Shown: piece by piece, positions 1 through 6,098 of the stretch | Numbering within the stretch: position 1 is the stretch's first letter | How the letters are laid out: each line of letters opens with the position of its first letter | From: Bacteroidota bacterium | Lineage (GTDB): Bacteria; Bacteroidota; Bacteroidia; Bacteroidales; GCA-2748055 | Direction of reading: 5' to 3' | Assembly: GCA_030592605.1 (NCBI GenBank) | Contig: JAUVIT010000123.1 | Span: 1-6,220, forward strand | Length of the DNA: 6,220 nt | Notes under the pieces: generated by a model | The model's database searches: none | What the model was told of the DNA's origin: nothing | What the model saw: only the letters and a program-made list of their open reading frames with translations | Position numbers and translations under genes: made by a program

Positions 1-923
1 AAGTCTGTATGACCATGAATACCAGCTGGGGATTTAAGCACTATGATCATAACTGGAAATCGTCCGAGACCCTGATCCGGATGCTTGTGGATATTGCCAG
101 CAAGGGTGGCAACCTCTTACTCAATGTAGGACCCACTGCCGAGGGAGAGATTCCTGCACCAAGCGTGGAGCGTCTGCAGGCCATTGGAGCGTGGATGGAT
201 GTGAATGGAGAATCGATCTATGGAACAGAAGCAAGTCCCTTCTTCAAACTTCCCTGGGGAAGATGTACCAGTCGCGCCACCGGGGAAGGAACTACCCTCT
301 ACCTGCATGTTTTCAACTGGCCTGACAATGGGCTGCTAAAGCTGCCTGGAATTTCAACAAGCGTCAACAGTATCAGGATCCTGGCCGATCAGGCCCAGGT
401 CTTATCTTCTCACTTTGAGGGAGACGATCTTCTTATTGAGCTTCCAGCCGAGGCACCCGATCCGGTAAATACGGTTATTGTTGTGGAAACCACAGGAGAT
501 CTGGAGGTCAAGAGCAATATGCCTTCCTTATCTGAGAATCAAATTATACTGCCAGCCGACTTCGCAGATATCCATAACCCAGGATATGGAACTCACGCCA
601 TACTGAAGGGATCGGGGGAAGAGTCAAGTATCACCAACTGGGTAGATTCCCGGGTCAGGCTCGAATGGATGTTCCATTCCACCGATCCCGGAACCTATGC
701 CGTGAAAGCTCAGGTGCGGGCTAAAGAACCCAGCAAGCTGACAGTTAGAATTGGTGAAGAGGAGCTGGAAGCGGAAATCCAGGCCACAGAAAGTGAATTC
801 ACAGAAATGATTCTGGGGGAAATGGTCATTGCAGAAACAGGAGATCTGATAATGTCGATACGTCCAATTCAGGAGGGCTGGAATGGTATTGAGCTTGGCA
901 AAGTGGTCCTGGTAAAGCAATAG
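1..923 (+). CDS. Alpha-L-fucosidase, GH29 family (3' part, start outside window)
   Basis: This is the C-terminal part of a secreted-type alpha-L-fucosidase that removes terminal L-fucose from glycans. The frame is open to the left edge (V-C before the first Met at 9), so neither Met at 9 or 15 is the true start. Numbering from Met 9, the end of the GH29 barrel is recognisable: MTMNTSWGF (1-9), SKGGNLLLNVGP (31-42), EGEIP (45-49), the IGAW helix (59-62) and NGESIYGT (66-73). A beta-sandwich typical of GH29 follows (about 80-162). A further beta-rich stretch (about 172-304) goes beyond the usual GH29 end and resembles an accessory or carbohydrate-binding module. The nucleophile Asp is upstream of the window, and the acid/base residue probably is too, so activity cannot be judged. 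The stop is TAG at 921-923. The next gene is convergent, 30 bp away. The family call is secure; the fucosylated substrate is unknown. Confidence 0.93.
   Translation, partial: VCMTMNTSWGFKHYDHNWKSSETLIRMLVDIASKGGNLLLNVGPTAEGEIPAPSVERLQAIGAWMDVNGESIYGTEASPFFKLPWGRCTSRATGEGTTLYLHVFNWPDNGLLKLPGISTSVNSIRILADQAQVLSSHFEGDDLLIELPAEAPDPVNTVIVVETTGDLEVKSNMPSLSENQIILPADFADIHNPGYGTHAILKGSGEESSITNWVDSRVRLEWMFHSTDPGTYAVKAQVRAKEPSKLTVRIGEEELEAEIQATESEFTEMILGEMVIAETGDLIMSIRPIQEGWNGIELGKVVLVKQ
522..920 (+). other. Extra C-terminal beta-rich domain of the fucosidase
   Basis: About 130 residues (172-304, counted from the Met at 9) follow the canonical GH29 C-terminal beta-sandwich. The segment is rich in alternating hydrophobic strands, with DPGTYAVKAQVRA (226-238) followed by KLTVRIGEEELEAEI (243-257), a WNGIELGKVVLV end (291-302) and a conserved-looking HNPGYGTHA turn (189-197). 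The pattern is like the jelly-roll modules appended to glycosidases in Bacteroidota, where the GTY.V..QVRA core strand is common. A glycan-binding or structural role is inferred; no binding residues can be assigned. Confidence 0.5.
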
Positions 924-953
924 GATTCGATTCTGAGTCGGAATGGATGAATG

Positions 954-1631
954 TTAGGGCGTAAATTTATATCCGGCTCCCCGGATGGTCAGGATGTGCT
1001 TGGGATTGGAAGGATCTTCTTCTAGTTTTTTTCGAAGCTCGAGAATGTAGTTATCTACGGTTCTCGTAGTTGGGGTAATATCAAAGCCCCAGACCTTCTC
1101 CAGCAGGTCATCGCGGTGGACCACTTCATGTTCATGTTCTACCAGGTACTGCATGATAGCATATTCCCTGCTGGATAGCTTTACCGCTTTATGATCGACA
1201 GTGGTATGGAATTTTTTAAAATCTATGGAAACATTTCCGAATGCATATATTTCGATATCATTTGTTACTTCCGAAGACCTTCTGAGAACAGCCCGGACCC
1301 GGGCCATCAATTCCGGGATGCTGAAAGGCTTTGAAATATAGTCATCAGCCCCTATGTCCAGGCCTGCAACGGTATCCATTTCTGTCCCCCTAGCTGTAAT
1401 CATAATAATGGGTAAATCAGGTTTTTCCTTCTTAAGTCTCCGGCATATTTCATAGCCGTTCAATCCCGGAAGCATTATGTCGAGCAACAAAAGATCCACA
1501 TGTTTCTCCATGGCTGTATTAAAACCTTCCAGTCCGTCAGTGGCAGTATGAACTTCATATCCTTCAAAAGTCAGATTGTCCTTCAATCCACGTAAAATAC
1601 TGATGTCGTCTTCAATGATTAATATGTCCAT
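954..1631 (-). CDS. OmpR/PhoB-family DNA-binding response regulator
   Basis: This 225-residue cytoplasmic transcription factor is the output of the adjacent histidine kinase. The receiver domain (1-118) carries the acidic pair E7/D8 (with D9), the phosphoacceptor D51 in LLLLDIMLPG, T79 in MITAR, the switch aromatic Y98 and K101 in SKPF, so every catalytic position is intact. A winged helix-turn-helix occupies about 126-225. It includes LSSREYAIMQYL (152-163), the HRDDLLEKVWG stretch (172-182), a recognition helix around TTRTVDNYILELRKKL (188-203) and the wing RGAGYKF (216-222). The length is normal for the family. Its ATG overlaps the kinase stop by one base (TAATG), so translation is probably coupled. 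An AGGA 12 nt upstream of the ATG is a distant, weak ribosome-binding site. Targets are unknown; autoregulation of the operon is plausible but not shown. Confidence 0.96.
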   Translation of the reverse strand: MDILIIEDDISILRGLKDNLTFEGYEVHTATDGLEGFNTAMEKHVDLLLLDIMLPGLNGYEICRRLKKEKPDLPIIMITARGTEMDTVAGLDIGADDYISKPFSIPELMARVRAVLRRSSEVTNDIEIYAFGNVSIDFKKFHTTVDHKAVKLSSREYAIMQYLVEHEHEVVHRDDLLEKVWGFDITPTTRTVDNYILELRKKLEEDPSNPKHILTIRGAGYKFTP

Positions 1632-3658
1632 TATACTGAGTTTTCCTGAGTTGATTTGAATAGGATGGTAAAGCTACTTCCTTCATTGAGCTGACTCTCA
1701 ACCTTGATCTTTCCGTGATGAGCCTTAACTACATCCTTTACCACTGAAAGCCCAAGTCCCGTACCACTGATCTCTTCGGCACTCTTTTGTTCAACCCGGT
1801 AGAATGGTTGAAAAATTAAATCTTTTTGATTTTCAGGTATACCGATCCCTTTATCCTTCACCTGGATAAGGATCATCTCGCCTTCTTTTTTTAAGCTCAC
1901 AAGTATCTCTTTCCTGCTCCTTGAAAATTTTATAGCATTATTTAATAAGTTGATTATGGCCTGTTTTAGGGCTCCCGGATCCGCAATTGCTGTCACTCCA
2001 TCATCAATCTCCTTCACTAGGGTAAATTTTTTCTCCACCAGCCAGTATTCCAGATCTTGAATGGCCTCATTTACCAAGGCTGTTATATTGACATCCTGAA
2101 AGTTATAATTCCGTTTTCCTTTTTCCTCTTTTGAGAAATCAAGAATATTATTAATCATTCTTTTCAGACTCCCGGTTTCCTTCAGGATAATCTGTAGATA
2201 CTCATTCTTATGCGCGGCAGATTTGATACGATTGAGCAGAATCGATTCAGTGAATAATTGAATGGAAGTAAGCGGGGTCTTCAGCTCATGGGTCACATTT
2301 GAGATGAAGTCAGCTCTCAATCGGGCCAGGTGTTCTTCCCTGGAAATATCCCTAAGTATCAATAGAATGCCAAGCACCATTCCTCCGAGCAACAAGGTCA
2401 GGGCAATTCCAAAGATCCAGCTTCGCCTTCTGACGATTTCATCAATCAGATTTTCATTTTTTAATTTAACAAGTACCTGGTAACCCGGGAAATAAGAAGA
2501 AATCTCCATGATGGTCAATGGAAGTCCAGATCCATTGATTCCATTCACCGGCATTACGATTTCTAGCTCCAAATCAAACTCTCTGCCTTCAGTCAATGGT
2601 TGTTCCATGATCTGATGCCACAGTATTTCGAAATCAACAGAAAAACCTGATGCATACTCACCATGAAGTTTGATCAGTATTAATTCCCCACCATTCTGCG
2701 AGCTACCATTCAAAGCATGGAAACCTCCACTGACGGTTGAAAAGGCGTCTCTGTTTTCGTTGTGCAGGTAATCCCCGATCACTATCCTGTTTCTGTTAAC
2801 AAAGGACAGGAGGTTTTCTATTGTTTGAATGCTTTCCCTTATATGAGCAATCCTTTCGTTTGTTGCAGGCTCTGATTCAATCCAGTCGGAAACCAGATTT
2901 AGCATATCAGCACTACTCTGATTCAAAGGGATCTTCCCGGATGCCATCCCCGTGAGGCAAAATTCGATTTCCTGCGTGATCTGATCCCTGTTGGATGAAT
3001 TAGAAATCTGGATCAGTTGAGGTATAGCATAATAGACATAAGGAAATCCATATGAGTTGAGGAGTGTTCCATAAGCTGAAATAATGGACGAGTAATAGCT
3101 GAATGCCTTAGTCCACTCTTCCGATTTCACAGAAAGTCTTGCAAGGGCATTTAGGGCTTGAACCGTATCGGTATTATTGAAGGCTTCCCTTAGTGAAGCA
3201 TGATAGTAGTGGTATGCTTTGCTATAATTTTGCTCAATAAATTCGGCCCTTTCAGCCTGCTCAAATTGGGTTTGATACCTTTTAGAAGGTGCTTTCTCGG
3301 GTCGATTTTCATATCCCTTCACAACCCAGGGCCACAAAAATCCCCCTTCCGTGTCAACTACAAATTGTTGATCTGACAGGTCCTTGGATTCCATGTTTTT
3401 TATCCAGGTAATAGCAGCTGGATTTTTACCACCTGGATAGTCTGGGAACTTCTCAGCCAGATCATTTATTATTATTTCAATTTGATCTGAAACGGCAAGG
3501 GCCAGGCTACTTTCAGCCTCCTGGACTCTTTTTTCAGTGAGCTCCTTGAGATTAGAAATGTTATTTATGCTTAGGTAGGCAAGAATACTCCCGGATGCAA
3601 TGACTACAGATATAAAGAATAGCGTAAGCCTGAATACCGGTTTCTTCTTGCGACCCAT
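1631..3658 (-). CDS. Membrane sensor histidine kinase with large TPR-like extracytoplasmic domain
   Basis: This 675-residue inner-membrane kinase should autophosphorylate and pass phosphate to the response regulator that follows. A basic N-terminus (RKKK) precedes TM1 (about 8-29). An extracytoplasmic region spans about 30-410, TM2 spans about 414-436, and a short linker leads into HisKA. The phosphoacceptor is H457 in the H-box FISNVTHELKTP. The HATPase_c domain has the N-box around NLLNNAIKF (570-578), the G1 box DKGIGIP (602-608), an F-box FQPFYR (616-621) and the G2 box GTGLGL (632-637), all intact. The sensor region contains helical, TPR-like segments around 130-215 (FIEQNYSKAYHYYHASLREA, ALNALARLSV, WTKAFSYYSSII) and a more beta-rich part around 305-400. 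No HAMP or cytoplasmic PAS domain is evident. The start ATG lies 7 nt after the propeller gene stop with no clear Shine-Dalgarno. The kinase call is secure; the ligand is unknown. Confidence 0.96.
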   Translation of the reverse strand: MGRKKKPVFRLTLFFISVVIASGSILAYLSINNISNLKELTEKRVQEAESSLALAVSDQIEIIINDLAEKFPDYPGGKNPAAITWIKNMESKDLSDQQFVVDTEGGFLWPWVVKGYENRPEKAPSKRYQTQFEQAERAEFIEQNYSKAYHYYHASLREAFNNTDTVQALNALARLSVKSEEWTKAFSYYSSIISAYGTLLNSYGFPYVYYAIPQLIQISNSSNRDQITQEIEFCLTGMASGKIPLNQSSADMLNLVSDWIESEPATNERIAHIRESIQTIENLLSFVNRNRIVIGDYLHNENRDAFSTVSGGFHALNGSSQNGGELILIKLHGEYASGFSVDFEILWHQIMEQPLTEGREFDLELEIVMPVNGINGSGLPLTIMEISSYFPGYQVLVKLKNENLIDEIVRRRSWIFGIALTLLLGGMVLGILLILRDISREEHLARLRADFISNVTHELKTPLTSIQLFTESILLNRIKSAAHKNEYLQIILKETGSLKRMINNILDFSKEEKGKRNYNFQDVNITALVNEAIQDLEYWLVEKKFTLVKEIDDGVTAIADPGALKQAIINLLNNAIKFSRSRKEILVSLKKEGEMILIQVKDKGIGIPENQKDLIFQPFYRVEQKSAEEISGTGLGLSVVKDVVKAHHGKIKVESQLNEGSSFTILFKSTQENSV

Positions 3659-3665
3659 AATTTAT

Positions 3666-5795
3666 CTAATCAGAGGGTAAAAAGTTTTCCATGACCCATA
3701 CGGCTGGTTCAAGGGGTCTGGATAGAGCAGAGAATGCAATATGACGTCCATCGGGATGCATGGAAAGACTGGCAGTTCTTCTGGGAACTGTAATTCCTAG
3801 CTTTTCGATCTCTCCACCTTCAGCCGCGATCCTGCACAATTCCACAAAGGAATCTTCCACATTTTCTTCCTGTAGCATAAACAGAATGTATTTTCCATCA
3901 CTGGACCAGGTTTCAGCCCCAGAAAGACCGATAGAGATAAGTTCATCTTCCTCGAATCGGAAAAGCTCTCTGGCTTCCCCTCCTGAAGAAGGTATCACAT
4001 GCATGGCCCATGTGTTTATTGACTTGGGCCTCGAGATTACTGCCAGCCACTTCCCATCTGGCGAAAGTGACATATGCAAAATATCATTCGACTCATAGAT
4101 TATTTTTCCTTCACTATTTTCAAGGTCCCTGGACATAATTTGACCAGTCTTGAAGTTATTGATGCGACGACCATAAAACAGAGTGCCTCCGTCAGGAGAC
4201 CATTCATGCTTGCCAAAAAACCTCAGTCCTTCATCAGAGGAGATGATGGGTTTTATTTGACGGGTTTCAATATCGATCTGGTAATAACCCATTGAACTCG
4301 CATCGCTCAAATCCACGATCAGAATAGACCTTCCATCTGGTGACCAGCGGGGATAACCCATCCTGGCAAATTCAGGGATGATTTTTCGTTCCTCTTGTGT
4401 TTCAATGGATCGAATGATCAACACATTACCTGCACCTTGAATAAAGGGGATATTGGAAGCTGTAGGCCCCGTCACACTTATATATGCCAGGTTTTTCCCA
4501 TCGGGCGAGTAGTCGGGTTCCTTATTGTTCCCCTGGAACCTTGTTTCCATTTTTGCCAGCGGCGTAATAATACTTCCACTTTCAGGATCCAGTTCAGCCA
4601 TATAAATATCACTTACTTTTTGGTTAAGTGCATAATAAAAAGAACCTTCCGGAGTAAATCCCAGAGCTTCATCCGCTTTCATGCCTGATTTTATCAGTAT
4701 TGGATCACCTACCGGTTTTCCCTCTTCCATATTTATCACATAGATGCTTGAACTGCCATCCCGGTCGCTGGAGAAGAGGACACTTTCCCCATCTGGTGCC
4801 AATCCAAGTAAAAAATCATCTGCAAGATTACTGACCAGTGGTATCTCATCGTCTCCATTCACCGGTAACAGGTATATGTCACGAACGCTTGAATTTTCTT
4901 CTTGTTGACGGTCGTATATAATGTAGGCACCATCTTTGGTAAAGCACATCTTTCCCGGCCACTCTTCAAGTGTTTTTAGCATACGCATGGATCCATCGGC
5001 CACATTTATCAAACCAACAGCCTGGATTCTGTTTTCCTGAAAGTACATGCAGGCAAGGATTTGACTGCCATCCGGTGACCAGTCACTCGGTACCATATAG
5101 TTTGTTTCCTCATTACTGTAGAGTACCCTGGGCTCTGAACCATCAAGTCCGATCATACGTAATTCGTAAGTCATCTGATCATTCCACCAGGAATAAACGA
5201 TATGTTTTCCGTCGGGCGACCATCTGGAATCTTCTGCATATTCCTGGCATTTGTCCCATGTGCCCTTATTGGTTATACGGCGCTTGTTACCGGTGGCAAG
5301 TTCATAAATGGCAAGATCACCGGTATCCCAGTCCACATAGGAAAGGTACTTTCCATCCGGGGATGTTTCACCCGCCAAAGCTTCAGGACCTTCCCATACC
5401 TTTCGGATACTCATCCCCCCTCCCGTTTCACTGCTAGCAGCATTCATTTGTGCCAGCAGAGAAAGCTTCTCTTCGGCAATTTTGACTGTTTCAGCCTGAT
5501 CCGGGTAGTTCTGGATCAGATTCCGGTAGGTTTTGGTCGCTTCCTGGCGGCCCAGTTTCTCATAACAGAGTCCCATGTGAAGCATGGCATTGGCTTGCAG
5601 GAATCGTCCGGCAGATTCATCTTTAACAACCTCGTTGTATATTTCTATGGCCTCCAAAAGGGATCCTTCGCCCTCCTCTTTGATTAAACCCTGTTGAAAT
5701 TTTGCTTCAGGATTCTGGGCCTGCAGGGGCGATAGAATTCCAAGAGCCAGTATCACCAGCACTGCAACGAGCTTACATACAGTTGAAGTTTTCAT
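3666..5795 (-). CDS. Exported TPR plus PD40 (TolB-like) beta-propeller protein
   Basis: This 709-residue exported protein is the first gene of the operon. It opens with a signal peptide: MKTSTVCK, a hydrophobic core at 9-20, and likely cleavage after LQA at 26. A TPR-like helical segment follows (about 30-113), with AIEIYNEVV (49-57), ANAMLHMGLCYEKLG (68-82) and YRNLIQNYP (90-98). The rest is a chain of PD40/WD40-like repeats marked by twelve (S/T)PDG-type motifs starting near residues 145, 193, 240, 286, 333, 381, 430, 485, 533, 578, 632 and 680, mostly 45-49 residues apart. The protein ends soon after the last repeat, so there is no alpha/beta-hydrolase domain and it is not an S9 peptidase. 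It is not classical TolB, being much longer and lacking Tol-Pal neighbours. The start is fixed by GGAGG 9 nt upstream and by the signal peptide. A scaffold or ligand-binding role beside the kinase is inferred. Confidence 0.92.
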   Translation of the reverse strand: MKTSTVCKLVAVLVILALGILSPLQAQNPEAKFQQGLIKEEGEGSLLEAIEIYNEVVKDESAGRFLQANAMLHMGLCYEKLGRQEATKTYRNLIQNYPDQAETVKIAEEKLSLLAQMNAASSETGGGMSIRKVWEGPEALAGETSPDGKYLSYVDWDTGDLAIYELATGNKRRITNKGTWDKCQEYAEDSRWSPDGKHIVYSWWNDQMTYELRMIGLDGSEPRVLYSNEETNYMVPSDWSPDGSQILACMYFQENRIQAVGLINVADGSMRMLKTLEEWPGKMCFTKDGAYIIYDRQQEENSSVRDIYLLPVNGDDEIPLVSNLADDFLLGLAPDGESVLFSSDRDGSSSIYVINMEEGKPVGDPILIKSGMKADEALGFTPEGSFYYALNQKVSDIYMAELDPESGSIITPLAKMETRFQGNNKEPDYSPDGKNLAYISVTGPTASNIPFIQGAGNVLIIRSIETQEERKIIPEFARMGYPRWSPDGRSILIVDLSDASSMGYYQIDIETRQIKPIISSDEGLRFFGKHEWSPDGGTLFYGRRINNFKTGQIMSRDLENSEGKIIYESNDILHMSLSPDGKWLAVISRPKSINTWAMHVIPSSGGEARELFRFEEDELISIGLSGAETWSSDGKYILFMLQEENVEDSFVELCRIAAEGGEIEKLGITVPRRTASLSMHPDGRHIAFSALSRPLEPAVWVMENFLPSD
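3726..5414 (-). repeat. Twelve PD40/TolB-like beta-propeller repeats within the CDS
   Basis: Protein-level repeats run from about residue 128 to 690. The signature is a hydrophobic strand after (W/Y/L)SPDG(K/R/S), for example WSPDGKHIVYS (192-202), WSPDGSQILA (239-248), YSPDGKNLAYIS (429-440), WSPDGRSILIV (484-494) and LSPDGKWLAVIS (577-588). Degenerate copies are FTKDG (285-289), TPEG (381-384) and SSDG (631-634). Twelve motifs fit two six-bladed TolB-type propellers; a different blade division cannot be excluded. Confidence 0.8.
5451..5714 (-). other. TPR-like N-terminal domain of the propeller protein
   Basis: Residues 28-115, immediately after the signal peptide, form amphipathic helix pairs with the TPR spacing of small and aromatic residues: A49, Y53, A70, G75, Y78, A86 and Y90, then YPD at 97-99. 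This layout, one to two TPRs followed by PD40 repeats, recurs in predicted exported proteins of Bacteroidota, Acidobacteriota and related phyla. TPRs normally bind protein partners, so this segment is a candidate interface, possibly with the kinase sensor region. Confidence 0.7.
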
Positions 5796-5804
5796 GTTCG
5801 GGTA

Positions 5805-5809
5805 CCTCC
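5805..5809 (-). promoter_or_regulatory. Strong Shine-Dalgarno of the propeller gene
   Basis: On the minus strand the leader reads TGGAGGTACCCGAAC before the ATG, placing GGAGG 9 nt upstream of the start. It supports the chosen start and contrasts with the kinase start, which has no recognisable Shine-Dalgarno and probably relies on translation of the gene before it. Confidence 0.8.
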
Positions 5810-5836
5810 AGATTTTAGTTCGATTAGACGTTTAAT

Positions 5837-5844
5837 CAAAATTA
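5837..5844 (-). promoter_or_regulatory. Possible Bacteroidota-type -7 element (TAnnTTTG) for the operon
   Basis: The minus strand reads TAATTTTG, which matches the TAnnTTTG -7 consensus known in Bacteroidota. It would give a 5' leader of roughly 35 nt before the propeller ATG. No TTTG or TTG element is seen at the expected -33 spacing, so this is only a candidate. It is the only TTTG on the minus strand within 5796-5955. Confidence 0.3.
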
Positions 5845-5952
5845 AAGTGTAATCGGAGGTCCATTGTCACAGTAATGTTCAAGTTATGTAAAAAAGAGGT
5901 CCGGTCCGGAAGTAGCTGGGAAAAATCTGATCACTTTGGTCTGAAAATCCGG

Positions 5953-5985
5953 AAAAGTAAAAGGGCACCGTTTCCGGCACCCTTT
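5953..5985 (-). terminator. Intrinsic terminator of the right-edge minus-strand gene
   Basis: On minus-strand RNA, AAAGGGUGCCG pairs with CGGUGCCCUUU (5985-5975 with 5970-5960) in an 11-bp stem. It has two adjacent U-G/G-U wobbles and is closed by a GAAA (GNRA) tetraloop at 5974-5971. The stem runs into UUUU, then AC, then UUUU. On plus-strand RNA the wobbles become C-A mismatches and no U-tract follows, so the signal is specific to leftward transcription. It separates the right-edge gene from the downstream operon. Confidence 0.82.
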
Positions 5986-6018
5986 CGTATATACTCTAAT
6001 AAGGTAATGCTTACTTAA

Positions 6019-6097
6019 GCGAGCAATTGTTAGGCGAAGCAGCCTGGCATTTTTTTGCGAAGCAAAATAAGCACGCTGCGAGCTAACAAATGCGAGC
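6019..6097. repeat. Long imperfect inverted repeat (79 nt) with GCGAAGC/GCGAGC motifs
   Basis: The element folds almost end to end. GC 6019-6020 pairs with 6096-6097, a tandem G-A/A-G mismatch follows, then GCAATTGTTAG (6023-6033) pairs with CTAACAAATGC (6083-6093) with one mismatch. GCAGC (6039-6043) pairs with GCTGC (6075-6079), and TTTTGC (6053-6058) pairs with GCAAAA (6062-6067) around a GAA loop. By hand this gives about 28 pairs. GCGAAGC occurs at 6034-6040 and 6057-6063; GCGAGC at 6019-6024, 6078-6083 and 6092-6097. It lies just after the stop of the right-edge gene and before its terminator. It could be a REP/MITE-like intergenic element or a structured 3' UTR; the sequence alone does not decide. 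Confidence 0.6.
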
Positions 6098-6098
6098 G

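Larger units (their letters stand above)
5796..6098. other. Non-coding intergenic region, about 300 bp
   Basis: No reading frame with gene-like features is seen on either strand. Reading leftward on the minus strand from the right-edge gene, it holds a long imperfect hairpin directly after that gene's stop, then an intrinsic terminator, then the presumed promoter and leader of the propeller-kinase-regulator operon. Short repeats occur in the promoter part: GAGGTCC at 5856-5862 and 5896-5902; GATTA/TAATC at 5822-5826, 5833-5837 and 5850-5854; and TCCGG-T-CCGGA at 5900-5910. These are possible regulator sites, but none matches a named operator. Confidence 0.75.

Noticed and set aside
117..920. 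Minus-strand open frames (117-308, 624-920) opposite the fucosidase.
   Set aside because: They are shadows of a well-conserved GH29 coding frame, with no independent evidence.
9..923. Complete fucosidase gene starting at Met 9.
   Set aside because: The frame is open upstream to the window edge and the sequence begins inside a conserved GH29 segment, so this is an internal Met.
925..944. Terminator hairpin between the convergent genes.
   Set aside because: The stem is only about six A/T-rich pairs with a bulge, and no T-tract lies on either side.
3760..4688. Further plus-strand open frames (3760-4098, 4074-4295, 4395-4688) opposite the propeller gene.
   Set aside because: They are antisense shadows of PD40-coding sequence with no recognisable motifs.
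4970..5687. Plus-strand open frames of 155 and 161 codons opposite the propeller gene.
   Set aside because: They are antisense to a gene with a signal peptide and twelve conserved repeats, they overlap each other in different frames, and their translations are low-complexity Cys/His/Pro-rich with no domain signature.
3666..5795. S9-family prolyl oligopeptidase or classical TolB.
   Set aside because: No alpha/beta-hydrolase domain or GxSxG follows the propeller, which excludes S9. The length, the TPR segment and the lack of Tol-Pal neighbours argue against TolB of the Tol-Pal complex.
6029..6087. Integron attC-like site: GTTAGGC at the left and CTAAC at the right with an internal hairpin.
   Set aside because: The polarity is reversed. 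An attC runs from RYYYAAC to GTTRRRY, while here GTT comes first and AAC last on both strands. The right box (AGCTAAC) also breaks the consensus, and no integrase or cassette array is seen.
6019..6097. Short CRISPR-like array, from repeated GCGAGC/GCGAAGC units.
   Set aside because: Units are only 6-7 nt, spacing is irregular, and the copies are explained by one folded hairpin.
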